Assembly (NCBI RefSeq): GCF_003402235.1 | Contig: NZ_QEWO01000005.1 | Location: forward strand, 310,001 to 374,000 | Reading direction: 5' to 3' | Length of the DNA: 64,000 nucleotides | Source of the DNA: Parahaliea mediterranea | GTDB taxonomy: Bacteria > Pseudomonadota > Gammaproteobacteria > Pseudomonadales > Halieaceae | Shown: in pieces, positions 25,647 to 34,390 of the stretch | Layout: each line of letters starts with the position of its first letter | Numbering within the stretch: position 1 is the stretch's first letter | Notes under the pieces: model-generated | Database searches by the model: none | What the model saw: the letters and a program-made list of their open reading frames with translations, nothing else | Told to the model about the DNA's origin: nothing | Translations under genes and position numbers: made by a program

Positions 25647-27107
25647 TTACTTCTTCACCTGCATCTTGATGGTCTTCTCGGTGGCCTTGTTGTAGGGCGG
25701 TAACATGCCGCCCAGCTTGGCAACATTGGCATTGGCCTGCTTGTAGATTGACTTGGCATGGCTGAAGGTCTTGAAGCCCTCGTGACCGTGATAGGCCCCC
25801 ATGCCGCTCGGGCCCACCCCCCCGAAGGGCAGCTCTTCCTGCATGATGTGCATGATCACGTCGTTGATACAGGCGCCGCCGGAGGTGGTGCGGGTGAGTA
25901 CCGCGTCTTCCTCGTTGGCATCCTGGCCGAAGTAGTAGGCCGCCAGCGGGCGCGGGTTGGCGTTGACGAAGGCGATGGTTTCGTCAAAGTCGCGGTAGGT
26001 GCGAATCGGCAGCAGCGGGCCGAAGATTTCCTCCTGCATCAATTTCAGGTCATCGGCGGGCTCCGGCACCAGGGTGGGCGGGATTTTGCGGGTGCCCTGC
26101 TGCTGGCTGAAATCCTCATTGGCCGGGTTCAGGGGCATTACCTTGACGCCGCGCTCCTCGGCTTCTTTCAGGTAGCCCTGCAGGCGCTCGAAGTGGCGCT
26201 CGTTCACCACCGAGGTGTATTGCGGGTTATCCAGCAGTTTGGGGTACATGGTGGCCACCGCCTGCTGGGCCGCCTCGATCACCTCGTGCAGTTTTTCTTC
26301 CGGCACCATCAGGTAGTCCGGGGCCAGGCAGATCTGGCCGGCGTTGAGGGTCTTGCCGAGCATGATGCGGGTCAGGGCCTGCTCCAGGTCGGCGCTGCGG
26401 GAGATGATCACCGGTGATTTGCCGCCCAGTTCCAGGGTCACCGGCACCAGGTTGCGGGCGGCGGCGGCCATGATGTGGCGGGCGATGGAGGTGGCGCCGG
26501 TAAACAGCAGGTGGTCAAAGGGTAGGCCGGAGAAGGCCACCCCAACCTCGGGCCCGCCGGTGAAGATGGCGACTTCGGTCTCGTCCCAGGCCTCGCGCAC
26601 CATTTCGGCCATCACTTCCGAGGTGGCCGGGGTGAACTCGGAGGGTTTGATCATGGCCCGGTTGCCGGCGGCCAGAATACCCGCCAGCGGCCCGAAGGTC
26701 AGGTTGACCGGGAAGTTCCACGGCGAGATAACGCCCACCACGCCCAGTGGCTGGTATTCGATGCGCGAGCGTCCGCCCAGCAGGTTGAGGGGGAACATGG
26801 TGGGGCGACGCTCGCCCTTCATCCATTTGCGCAGGTGCTTTTTGGCGTGCTTCATCGGCGTGACCGAGGCCGCCACATCGGTGAGCAGGGTCACCTCCCG
26901 GGCGCGACAGCTGAAGTCGCTGTTCAGGGCCTCGATCATCTTGTCCTGGTATTTCAGCAGTACGTCGATGCCGCGATCCAGGCGGTCGATGCGGGTGTCT
27001 GCGCTGACCTTGCCTTCAGCAATGTAGCTGGCGCGCTGGGCATCCAGCACGGCCTGCATGCGCGTTTCGGTATCGCTGTGTTCCTGGACGGTTTGCGGTG
27101 CGTTCAT
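25647..27107 (-). CDS. coniferyl-aldehyde dehydrogenase-like aldehyde dehydrogenase
   Basis: This NAD(P)-dependent aldehyde dehydrogenase has 486 residues. Its catalytic residues are present: Asn131 in ISPWNFPVNLT, Glu226 in VTLELGGKSPV and Cys260 in LNAGQICLAPDYL. The N-terminus lacks the usual first part of hydroxysuccinate types and the C-terminal HEGFKTFSHAKSIYKQ is typical of the CALDH branch, which oxidises hydrophobic or aromatic aldehydes. Coniferyl aldehyde as substrate is a family name only; medium-chain aliphatic aldehydes are equally possible. It is divergent from the sulfatase gene. Confidence 0.88.
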   Translation of the reverse strand: MNAPQTVQEHSDTETRMQAVLDAQRASYIAEGKVSADTRIDRLDRGIDVLLKYQDKMIEALNSDFSCRAREVTLLTDVAASVTPMKHAKKHLRKWMKGERRPTMFPLNLLGGRSRIEYQPLGVVGVISPWNFPVNLTFGPLAGILAAGNRAMIKPSEFTPATSEVMAEMVREAWDETEVAIFTGGPEVGVAFSGLPFDHLLFTGATSIARHIMAAAARNLVPVTLELGGKSPVIISRSADLEQALTRIMLGKTLNAGQICLAPDYLMVPEEKLHEVIEAAQQAVATMYPKLLDNPQYTSVVNERHFERLQGYLKEAEERGVKVMPLNPANEDFSQQQGTRKIPPTLVPEPADDLKLMQEEIFGPLLPIRTYRDFDETIAFVNANPRPLAAYYFGQDANEEDAVLTRTTSGGACINDVIMHIMQEELPFGGVGPSGMGAYHGHEGFKTFSHAKSIYKQANANVAKLGGMLPPYNKATEKTIKMQVKK

Positions 27108-27232
27108 GGCGAGACTCCTGCCCTTTAGCCGGTGAGCTTTTATGTGAGCATTTCAGTATAGTCGCGCCCTGCCGCCAAAATAACAGCCAGGGCAGGTTAT
27201 ATCCGGCCAAATTTCTGATTGCGGGAGCCGCT

Positions 27233-28699
27233 ATGTACCGTTTCATTCGCCTGACTCTTCCCCTGCTGGCAGCCCTGTTGGCCACCCTGTTTGCCACCCT
27301 GCCACGGGGCGCGGCCGCCGCGGCGCCAGCCGGTGGCGGCGAGGCGCGCGACGCTCGCCCCAATTTTGTGCTGATTCTGGCGGACGACCTGGGGGTGGAA
27401 GCGGTGGGCGCCTATGGTGGCGAGTCCTACCGCACCCCGCACATCGATCGTCTGGCGGCGCAGGGGGTGCGTTTTGACAACGCCCATGCCACACCGCTGT
27501 GCACGCCCACCCGGGTGATGCTGCTCACCGGCAAGGAGAGCTGGCGCAATTACACCCACTTTGGTTACCTGGACCCGACAGAGACCACCTTCGCCCAGCG
27601 CCTGCAGCAGGCCGGCTATGCGACCTTCGCCACCGGCAAATGGCAGCTGGTGAGCAACAAGTACCAGGAGTTGGATGGCATGTCGCCAGCCGCTGCGGGC
27701 TTTGCCGACTACGCTCTGTGGCAGGTGCAAGCCCGCGAGGGCGAGAGCGACCGCTACGACAACCCGACCCTGCAAACGCCCGCCGGGCCGCAGGCGGGCG
27801 AGCCTGGCGCACCGGGCAGTTACGGCCCGGCCCGTTTTTCGGCGGCCATCCAGCGCTTTATTCGCGACAGCGCGGCCAGGGGCCAGCCCTTTCTGGCCTA
27901 CTACCCCATGGTGCTGCCGCACCGCCCCTTTAGCGCGCCGCCCGGCACCAGCGGCGCCGACCGCCAGCAGCGCTTTGCCGACATGATGGCCTACATGGAC
28001 AGCATCGTCGGCGACATCCGGGCGACGCTGGAGACGGCGGGGGTGGCCGAGAACACCCTGCTGCTGTTCATTGGTGACAACGGGACCGATCGCAAGATCA
28101 CCTCGCGCTGGCGGGGGCGCGAGGTGGCCGGGGGCAAGGCGACCTCGCTGAATCTGGCGACCCACGTGCCCTTCATCGCCTGGTGGCCCGGGCAACTGGC
28201 GCCGGCTGCGCGGGCGGAACTGGTATCGCTGGCCGATGTGCTGCCCACCCTGCTGGCGTTGGGCGCGCCGCGGCAGGCGCTGCCGCCCAACGTGGACGGG
28301 CGCAGCCTGTGGCCCCTGCTGGCCGGTGGTGCGGCAAATGACTGGCGCGACAGCCTGTTCATGCACTACGACCCGCGCTGGAGTGACAACGTGCCGGCCC
28401 GCTACGCCTTCGATACCCGCTGGAAGCTCTACCAAGACGGCCGCCTGTTCCACATTGCCGATGACCCGCTGGAGCAGCAGGCCCTGCAGCCGCCGCTGCC
28501 GGCGGCCGCCGAGGCTGCCCGGCAGCGCCTGCAGCGGCGGCTCGATGCGGCCGGCGGCGAACTCAGCGGCGTGCTCTCGCCCCAGGAGCAGTACCGCCGC
28601 GAGCGCGATTGGCGCCGCACGCTGATTGCCCTCGGCCTGTTGGCGATAGGAGGCCTGTGGTACGGCCGGCGCCGCTACCGGCGCGCTACCCTGAGCTAG
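27233..28699 (+). CDS. exported sulfatase with C-terminal membrane tail
   Basis: This 488-residue type I sulfatase has a signal peptide (about 1-28). The metal-binding LILADDLG (Asp51, Asp52) and the formylglycine site CTPTR (Cys90 to Arg94) in ATPLCTPTRVMLLTGK are intact. The conserved ATGKWQL and FIGDNGTDRKI also fit. The C-terminus has a hydrophobic stretch (LIALGLLAIGGLWYG) followed by RRRYRR, suggesting an inner-membrane anchor. Cys90 needs maturation by a formylglycine-generating enzyme, which is not encoded in this window. The substrate (arylsulfate or sulfated glycan) is unknown. ATG 27233 is chosen to begin at the signal peptide. Confidence 0.88.
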   Translation: MYRFIRLTLPLLAALLATLFATLPRGAAAAAPAGGGEARDARPNFVLILADDLGVEAVGAYGGESYRTPHIDRLAAQGVRFDNAHATPLCTPTRVMLLTGKESWRNYTHFGYLDPTETTFAQRLQQAGYATFATGKWQLVSNKYQELDGMSPAAAGFADYALWQVQAREGESDRYDNPTLQTPAGPQAGEPGAPGSYGPARFSAAIQRFIRDSAARGQPFLAYYPMVLPHRPFSAPPGTSGADRQQRFADMMAYMDSIVGDIRATLETAGVAENTLLLFIGDNGTDRKITSRWRGREVAGGKATSLNLATHVPFIAWWPGQLAPAARAELVSLADVLPTLLALGAPRQALPPNVDGRSLWPLLAGGAANDWRDSLFMHYDPRWSDNVPARYAFDTRWKLYQDGRLFHIADDPLEQQALQPPLPAAAEAARQRLQRRLDAAGGELSGVLSPQEQYRRERDWRRTLIALGLLAIGGLWYGRRRYRRATLS

Positions 28700-28858
28700 G
28701 TGGCGGCGCTGCCCGGGCGGCCTGAGTGCTTTGGCGGTTTGAATGCTTCACGGCCGCTTGCAATCTGCAAAGCAATTGGCACGCATGGCTTTCAGTAAAT
28801 CATGCCGTCAACAAATCTTCGCTTGGCAGAGCGGCCCTGTGCTGCTAAAAACCGCACC

Positions 28859-29209
28859 ATGAGCTATGCCCACGACCCCAGTGATTCGCGCACACCCTCG
28901 CCGCCTTTCGGCTATTCGCGCGAATGCCATTACGACCGCGACAAGCAGGTGCACATTGTGGCGGAGTATCACGCCAACAAAATCCGCCCCAGCCGCATCG
29001 CCTACCGGGTCGGGATTGATATTGCCTTCATTGAAGCGCTGATCGCCGGGGAGGAGGAGCCCCAGCGCTTTCCTGCTCTGGTGGCCCGCTATCGCCGCCA
29101 GCGTTACCAGAAGCGGCTGGGCGATGCCCAGCGCAAGCAGACCGGCAGCGCCCGTTACGAACTGCAGCAGCAGGTGGAGCGGGAGTTTCGCAACGAGGTG
29201 GATATCTAG
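28859..29209 (+). CDS. hypothetical protein with possible helix-turn-helix
   Basis: The 116-residue protein begins MSYAHDPSDSRTPS. An ATG at 28802 would add 19 residues, with no clear ribosome site at either start. The middle (about 42-66, NKIRPSRIAYRVGIDIAFIE) reads like a helix-turn-helix of the type that opens transposases or small regulators. The C-terminus is highly charged (RYRRQRYQKRLGDAQRKQTG) and probably helical. I do not recognise the family. It is convergent with the mscS-type gene, with about 33 bases between stops. Confidence 0.65.
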   Translation: MSYAHDPSDSRTPSPPFGYSRECHYDRDKQVHIVAEYHANKIRPSRIAYRVGIDIAFIEALIAGEEEPQRFPALVARYRRQRYQKRLGDAQRKQTGSARYELQQQVEREFRNEVDI

Positions 29210-29242
29210 GCGCGCCGAGCCAACCAGGGGGCAGGCGGGCCG

Positions 29243-30292
29243 CTATTCGCCCTCGCCCTGCTCCAACAGTCGGGCCAGGCGCAGCTCCTCTGCTTCCATG
29301 CGCGCAATGCGGCGCTCTACCTGCTCCCGCTCGTCGTCGGTGACGGTTTTCAGGTGGGCCTTTTCCCGCTTCACCGCCTGTCGCGCCAGTTCCTGCTGCT
29401 GGCGCAGTTCCTCCACGCTGGCGGCGGCTTCGGCCTGGTCGAAGATCTTGTCCTCCGGCGCCGGTTCGGCGCTGCCGGCGCTGTGCTGGTTGTGCATCAC
29501 CGGCTGTGGGGGGATGACCTTGGCGCTTGGGTCCAGGGGGCGCTGGTTCATAAAGCTGGGGGAGACAATCTCCACGCCGTTGCCGTGCAACTGCTCAAGG
29601 ATTTTTTTGCGCAGGTTGGAGCGGGCGCTCAACAGGTTTTTCATTTCCGGCAAAAAGCCGCAGGCGCGGTACACCACCGCGTGATCCAGCAGTTCCTGCA
29701 CCAGCACAAAGGGTTCGCTGAGGCCCGCTTCTTCCCCGGCCCGGTATAGCAGGTCCTGCACCTGGGTGTAGGGTACGTCGTAGCCGATGGACACCTCGGC
29801 GGTGATGATGGTGCCGTCGCGGTGCAGCACCGTCACCGGGTTGTTCACCAGGTAGAGGTTGGGCAGGGTGGTCAGGTCGCGCCACTCGGTCTGGATCTGG
29901 GTGTTGATCAGCGAATGGCGTGCCACCCGGCCGAACTCCCCGTCCACGCGCACGTAGTCGCCGGGGCGAAAGGGGCGGGTGATGTGCAGCATCACGCCGG
30001 CCATGGCATTGGACACAAAGGTGGTGGAAGACAGGGCAATCACTGCAGTGAGCACCACCCCAAGCAGGCTGAGAATCTGGCCCTGGGTTTCGTCGGACAG
30101 CGGCAGCACAATCACCAGCACCACCACGGCGAGGGAGATGATGGCCCAGTTCAGCAACTGGCGCAGCACCTCGGTGCTGCTGCGCTGGCCACGGCTGACA
30201 ATGCGACTGGCGGTCACAATCACCAGGGCGGTGAAACCCAGCACCAGCAGTGCGGGCCAGAAATCGGCGAACAGGTCCGTCAGCTCGCTCAT
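29243..30292 (-). CDS. MscS-family mechanosensitive channel
   Basis: The 349-residue protein has three membrane segments: about 10-30 (FWPALLVLGFTALVIVTA), 45-65 (WAIISLAVVVLVIVLPL) and a pore helix at about 75-100 (GVVLTAVIALSSTTFVSNAM). The cytoplasmic beta domain has RPFRPGDYVRVDG, typical of MscS. The last 80 residues form a charged helical tail (ELRQQQELARQAVKREKAHL) that should be coiled coil and is not part of the minimal channel. It presumably protects against hypo-osmotic shock. It is divergent from the carboxypeptidase gene. Confidence 0.87.
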   Translation of the reverse strand: MSELTDLFADFWPALLVLGFTALVIVTASRIVSRGQRSSTEVLRQLLNWAIISLAVVVLVIVLPLSDETQGQILSLLGVVLTAVIALSSTTFVSNAMAGVMLHITRPFRPGDYVRVDGEFGRVARHSLINTQIQTEWRDLTTLPNLYLVNNPVTVLHRDGTIITAEVSIGYDVPYTQVQDLLYRAGEEAGLSEPFVLVQELLDHAVVYRACGFLPEMKNLLSARSNLRKKILEQLHGNGVEIVSPSFMNQRPLDPSAKVIPPQPVMHNQHSAGSAEPAPEDKIFDQAEAAASVEELRQQQELARQAVKREKAHLKTVTDDEREQVERRIARMEAEELRLARLLEQGEGE

Positions 30293-30371
30293 GGGGGGAC
30301 GCTCCGGTGCGGTTTATGCTTAAATGCGGCCAGCTTATCGACTCTCACCTGCGAAATAAACCGGAAGACCC

Positions 30372-31928
30372 ATGCCCCGATTACCGCACTTTTTTCTTGT
30401 TTGTGCCCTGGCCCTTGGCCTGGCGAGCCCCTTCTCCGGCGCCGCAGAGCCGGCCACTGACAGCGCCCAAAACCCGGCTAAGGCTCAGGCAAAGGCCGAC
30501 ATCCCCGAGCCCCTGCATGCCGAGTCCAAGCAGCGGGTGAAGATCGATGGCAAGACCATCGACCTCAAGGCCACCGCCGGCCAGCTGCTGATGAAGGACG
30601 ACAAGGGAGAGCCCATCGCCCTGTTCGGCTACACCGCCTATGAAAAAGAAGGCGCCGACCGGCGCACCCGGCCGGTGCTGTTTGCCTACAACGGCGGGCC
30701 GGGGTCTGCGTCCATGTGGTTGCACATGGGCATCCTTGGCCCCCAGCGCACCGTGGTGAATGATGGCGATTTCGCCACCGAAGGCCCCTTCCGCCGGGTC
30801 AACAACGCCTTCAGCATTCTCGATCTTGCCGACGTGGTGATGATCGACCCGGTGGGCACGGGATTTTCCATCCCGGTGGGGGAGGCCAAGGGCGAGGACT
30901 TCTGGGGAGTGGACCAGGATATTGCCTCGGTGTCCGACTTCATCGCCCGCTGGACCACCGACAACGGCCGCTGGCAGTCGCCCAAGTACCTGCTGGGTGA
31001 AAGCTACGGCGGTATTCGCAGCGGCGGCGTGGCCTACCAGCTGCTGCAGACTCACTCCATTGCCCTGAACGGGGTGATCCTGGTGTCACCCTACATGGAC
31101 TTTGCCGCCGGCAATGCCGGCCTGGCGATGGATTTGCCCTACGTCAATTACTTCAGCACCTACGCCGCCACCGCCTGGTATCACAAGGCCATCGACAACC
31201 GCCCGGACAACCTGCAGGCCTTTTTGCGCCAGGCCGAGGACTTTGCCGAGAACGTTTACGCGCCGGTGCTCTTCAAGGGCGCCAGCGCCACCGCCGAGGA
31301 GCGCCAGCGGGTGCTTGCGGGCATGGAACGCTTTACCGGCATCAGCGCCGACTACTGGGACCGCGCCAACCTGCGGGTGGACGAGGGGCGCTTTGCCAAG
31401 GAACTGCTGCGCGATCGCCGCCAGACCACCGGGCGTATCGATTCGCGTTTTGTGAACGACGGCCTTAACCACATTGGCGAGCAATTCACCTACGACCCCT
31501 TCTTCCCGGCCGTGGGCCCCGCCTTTGTGGCCACCTTCAATGATTACTACCGCGAAGTGCTGGGGGTGAAGACCGATCGCAAATACGTGACCTCCGGCGG
31601 CCTGTTCATGCGCTGGGACAACACCCACGCCCAGCCCGGCCAGACCCAGTACGAGAAAGTCCCCTACGCCAACACCGCCGTGGATTTGGCCCACACCATG
31701 GTGCAAAACCCCAACATGCGCCTGCTGGTGCAGCAGGGCTATTACGATTTGGCCACGCCCTACGGCGCCACCGATCACTTCCTCAACCACCTGCCGATTC
31801 CGGAGCGGCTGCGCGACCACATTACCGTGGAGCACTACGAGGCGGGGCACATGATGTACATCCACCCGCCGTCCATGAAGAAGTTCCGGGACGACCTGGC
31901 GGCCTTTATTGCCGCCGGCCAGGGCTGA
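30372..31928 (+). CDS. secreted serine carboxypeptidase (peptidase family S10)
   Basis: The 518-residue protein has a signal peptide (HFFLVCALALGLASPFSGAA). S10 landmarks are present: the oxyanion segment LFAYNGGPGSASMWLHMG, the nucleophile Ser211 in LLGESYGGIRSGG, the Asp in GYYDLATPYGATDHF and the His in HYEAGHMMY. S10 enzymes remove C-terminal residues from peptides at acid pH. Such a protein exported to the periplasm suggests peptide scavenging. The stop is 22 bases from the stop of the convergent tetR-type gene. Confidence 0.9.
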   Translation: MPRLPHFFLVCALALGLASPFSGAAEPATDSAQNPAKAQAKADIPEPLHAESKQRVKIDGKTIDLKATAGQLLMKDDKGEPIALFGYTAYEKEGADRRTRPVLFAYNGGPGSASMWLHMGILGPQRTVVNDGDFATEGPFRRVNNAFSILDLADVVMIDPVGTGFSIPVGEAKGEDFWGVDQDIASVSDFIARWTTDNGRWQSPKYLLGESYGGIRSGGVAYQLLQTHSIALNGVILVSPYMDFAAGNAGLAMDLPYVNYFSTYAATAWYHKAIDNRPDNLQAFLRQAEDFAENVYAPVLFKGASATAEERQRVLAGMERFTGISADYWDRANLRVDEGRFAKELLRDRRQTTGRIDSRFVNDGLNHIGEQFTYDPFFPAVGPAFVATFNDYYREVLGVKTDRKYVTSGGLFMRWDNTHAQPGQTQYEKVPYANTAVDLAHTMVQNPNMRLLVQQGYYDLATPYGATDHFLNHLPIPERLRDHITVEHYEAGHMMYIHPPSMKKFRDDLAAFIAAGQG

Positions 31929-31950
31929 GGCGCCAGCGCGGCGCCTTCTC

Positions 31951-32604
31951 TCAGCGCGCGCGCTTTTTGCACACCTTGCGAAAACCTGCGGCCACAAAAG
32001 GGATCATGTGGTCGTAGGCCGCTTCAAAATCATCTGAGGTGCAGCGCCCGCCCGACAGCTTGTCGATGCGCCCGGTCTGGGCCAGGGTGAGGGTGAGGGC
32101 GCCGGACAGGTTGTTGTAGCACCAGTACAGGTCCTCGTCGGTAGCCTCCGGCAGGGCCCTGCGCAGCGCTTCGATGAATTCCTGCACCAGCGCATCAAAC
32201 AGCTTGCTCATCATGCGCGGCCCCCAGTAGGGGGAGTTGTTGATGTAGGCGATCAGCGCGAGATAGTTGCGCCAGCCCGGGTCGCCGGTTTCCTGGGCCA
32301 GTTCCAGTGGCCGCAGGAAGGCTTCGATAATCTGCTCGACACTCGGCCCGCGCTTGCCGGCTTTGGCCTGGCACCGGTGCAGGGCGTCGCGGCGGGCATC
32401 GTTCAGCAGGGCCGCCCGGCGGTCGAACACCGCCTGGAACAGGTCCAGCTTCTTGCCGAAGTGGTAGCTGGCCAGGGCCACATCCACCCCGGCGCCGCTG
32501 GCGATCTGGCGCAGCGTTACCCCGTCGTAGCCATGCAGGGCGAACAATTCCTCGGCAACATCGAGGATTTTCTCGCGCTTGCTCGGGCTGTCTTTCCTGC
32601 TCAT
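31951..32604 (-). CDS. TetR-family regulator, likely repressor of the adjacent uptake genes
   Basis: This 217-residue regulator has a TetR N-terminal domain: REKILDVAEELFALHGYDGV, then the helix-turn-helix VTLRQIASGAGVDVALASYHF at about residues 29-49, and FGKKLDLFQAVF. The C-terminal ligand domain (about 70-210) has no family I can name with confidence. It is divergent from the symporter gene, with a perfect 10-4-10 palindrome between them. Two more copies of the core palindrome sit before the TonB receptor, so it probably controls itself and the whole cluster. The ligand is likely the transported compound or its CoA ester (inference). Confidence 0.92.
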   Translation of the reverse strand: MSRKDSPSKREKILDVAEELFALHGYDGVTLRQIASGAGVDVALASYHFGKKLDLFQAVFDRRAALLNDARRDALHRCQAKAGKRGPSVEQIIEAFLRPLELAQETGDPGWRNYLALIAYINNSPYWGPRMMSKLFDALVQEFIEALRRALPEATDEDLYWCYNNLSGALTLTLAQTGRIDKLSGGRCTSDDFEAAYDHMIPFVAAGFRKVCKKRAR

Positions 32605-32683
32605 CGGTACTGCGCTCTCCCTGTGCCCTGGTCACCGTTGCCGCCACCGCAGCGGCCGAAGGGCATCGACAATAGCACAGAAA

Positions 32684-32707
32684 CAATTTCAACGGTTGTT
32701 GAAATTG
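32684..32707. promoter_or_regulatory. palindromic operator 1 (putative TetR site)
   Basis: CAATTTCAAC and GTTGAAATTG are perfect inverted arms around GGTT. This lies between the divergent tetR-type gene and the symporter gene. The core TTCAAC-N4-GTTGAA recurs at 34287-34302 and 34320-34335. A TTGAAA (32699-32704) inside the right arm could act as -35 for the symporter with CAGAAT (32722-32727) as -10, so binding would block it. Confidence 0.8.
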
Positions 32708-32770
32708 GGCTGGGCCTGGTACAGAATCCGCACTCCGCCGACAACAATAATCCTGCGGTGAGGTGCCAGC

Positions 32771-34237
32771 ATGACTCCCGACGTTTTCAAATACCTGGTC
32801 AGCGCCGCCTACGTGGCGCTGGTGTTCTACCTGTCCTGGGTGGGCATGCGCCGCACCCGCGACGTGCGCGGCTTTTCCATCGGCAATAAGGACATGAGCC
32901 CCTATGTGATCGGCATTACCCTCGCCGCGTCCATTGCCTCCACCGCCACCTTTGTCATCAACCCGGGCTTTGTTTACGTTCACGGGCTGTCCGCCTACCT
33001 GCACTACGGGGTGGCGGGCTCGCTGGGCATTCTCACCGCCTTTCTGGTACTGACGCGCGGCTTCCTGCGCTTGGGCGAAAGCCATAACGCGCTGACCATT
33101 CCCCAGTGGATTTACTGCCGTTACCGCCACCGGGGGCTGAGTCTGTTTTTTGCCTTTATCAACCTGCTGTCCATCACCTTTGTGGTGCTGATCCTGGTGG
33201 GCTGCAGCCTGCTGGTGACGGGGCTGTTTCCGGTGGACCAGAAAACCGCCCTGGTGCTGGTGCTGCTGTTTGTTTTCTCCTACGTGCTGATGGGCGGCAC
33301 CTACGCCCACGCCTACACCAATACCTTGCAGGGGGTGATGATGATGGCGATCACCGCCCTGCTGTTTGTGCAGGGCTTCAAATACCTGGGGGATGCGCCG
33401 CTGGATGCGCTGCGCGCCGTGGGCGCCGATTACGCCGCGGCCTTCAACCCGTCCAGCGATCTCTACTTCAGCTTTTTCTCGGTGTTTCTCTCGGGCTTTA
33501 TTGTGACCTTTGCGCTGATGCTGCAGCCGCACATTCTCACCAAAGTGCTGTACCTGCGCAGCGAGCGGGACATCGGCAAGTTCATCGGCACCACCGTGGT
33601 GGTGGGCACCCTGTTCACCCTGATGCTGATGCTCGGCTTTTACGCCCGCCTGGCGGGGCTGGAGATCGACGCCCAGGACACTGTGGTGCGCGAGTACCTG
33701 CTGCACGAGTTTTCCGGCGACCCGCTCGGCCAGTACCTGCTGGTGCTGATCTTCCTCACCCTGCTGGCGGCGGGCATGAGTACCCTCGATGGCATTCTGG
33801 TGTCGCTGTCGGCGATGGTGGTGAACGACATTGTGGAGCCGCTGTTTGGTGCTCGCATCAACGGCCTTGCCCTGTCGCGCTGGGTGCTGGTGGCGGTCGG
33901 GGTGATTGGTGTGGCGCTGGCCTGGAACCCACCGCCGCTGATCGGGCTGTTTGCCCAGAAAGGTGTCTACGGCCTGGCGGCCGCTTCCACCGTGCCCATT
34001 CTGTTCGGGGTGCTGTTGCGCCGCGATATGCCCCTGTGGGTGGTGGGTGGCGCGGCGCTGGTGGCGCTGTTGACGCACCTCGGGCTCAACCTCAGTGGCC
34101 GGGTGGCCAACCCGGCGGTGTCGGCCACTTGGGCGATTCTGGCCTCGCTGCTGGTGGGCGTTGCCGGCCTGGTTTGGCATCGCGGGCTTGCCGCGGGGCG
34201 CGGCAGCCGCGCCGGAGAATCCGCGCCGGGCGCTTGA
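32771..34237 (+). CDS. sodium:solute symporter (SSS family)
   Basis: The 488-residue inner-membrane protein has about 13 hydrophobic segments and SSS-type features: FSIGNKDMSPYVIGITLAAS near residues 36-55 and LLAAGMSTLDGILVSLSAMV near 335-354, the second being the usual SSS signature region. The substrate cannot be read from sequence; the family carries sugars, amino acids, short carboxylates and others. The linked acyl-CoA synthetase and TonB receptor favour a carboxylate (inference). It is preceded by operator 1. A GTGAGGTG-like ribosome site is about ten bases before the ATG. Confidence 0.9.
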   Translation: MTPDVFKYLVSAAYVALVFYLSWVGMRRTRDVRGFSIGNKDMSPYVIGITLAASIASTATFVINPGFVYVHGLSAYLHYGVAGSLGILTAFLVLTRGFLRLGESHNALTIPQWIYCRYRHRGLSLFFAFINLLSITFVVLILVGCSLLVTGLFPVDQKTALVLVLLFVFSYVLMGGTYAHAYTNTLQGVMMMAITALLFVQGFKYLGDAPLDALRAVGADYAAAFNPSSDLYFSFFSVFLSGFIVTFALMLQPHILTKVLYLRSERDIGKFIGTTVVVGTLFTLMLMLGFYARLAGLEIDAQDTVVREYLLHEFSGDPLGQYLLVLIFLTLLAAGMSTLDGILVSLSAMVVNDIVEPLFGARINGLALSRWVLVAVGVIGVALAWNPPPLIGLFAQKGVYGLAAASTVPILFGVLLRRDMPLWVVGGAALVALLTHLGLNLSGRVANPAVSATWAILASLLVGVAGLVWHRGLAAGRGSRAGESAPGA

Positions 34238-34279
34238 GGCTACCGGTTCAAGTTGCCTGTTCAGACTGCCGGTTCAGGC

Positions 34280-34308
34280 TTGACAATTCAACAATCGTTG
34301 AATATCTT
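34280..34308 (+). promoter_or_regulatory. strong-looking sigma70 promoter of the receptor operon
   Basis: TTGACA (34280-34285, consensus -35) and TATCTT (34303-34308) are separated by exactly 17 bases. Operator 2 fills the spacer. The expected transcription start is near 34315, about 75 bases before the receptor ATG. Confidence 0.75.
34286..34303. promoter_or_regulatory. palindromic operator 2 inside the promoter spacer
   Basis: ATTCAAC and GTTGAAT are perfect 7-base arms around AATC. The site occupies the space between the -35 and -10 boxes, the classic position for a repressor that excludes RNA polymerase. Confidence 0.8.
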
Positions 34309-34319
34309 TTCTGCACAAA

Positions 34320-34335
34320 TTCAACAAACGTTGAA
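34320..34335. promoter_or_regulatory. palindromic operator 3 near the transcription start
   Basis: TTCAAC and GTTGAA are perfect 6-base arms around AAAC. The centre is 33 bases from the centre of operator 2, about three helical turns, so two bound dimers would lie on the same face. Confidence 0.75.
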
Positions 34336-34390
34336 ACCGCTCGCAAGGCGGACAACACTTGATACGATAACGCTAACGACAGGTGTCACT

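Noticed and set aside
32195-34180. 661-codon open frame on the minus strand
   Set aside because: It is the shadow of the symporter gene, very rich in His, Gln and Arg, and it also crosses the tetR gene and operator.
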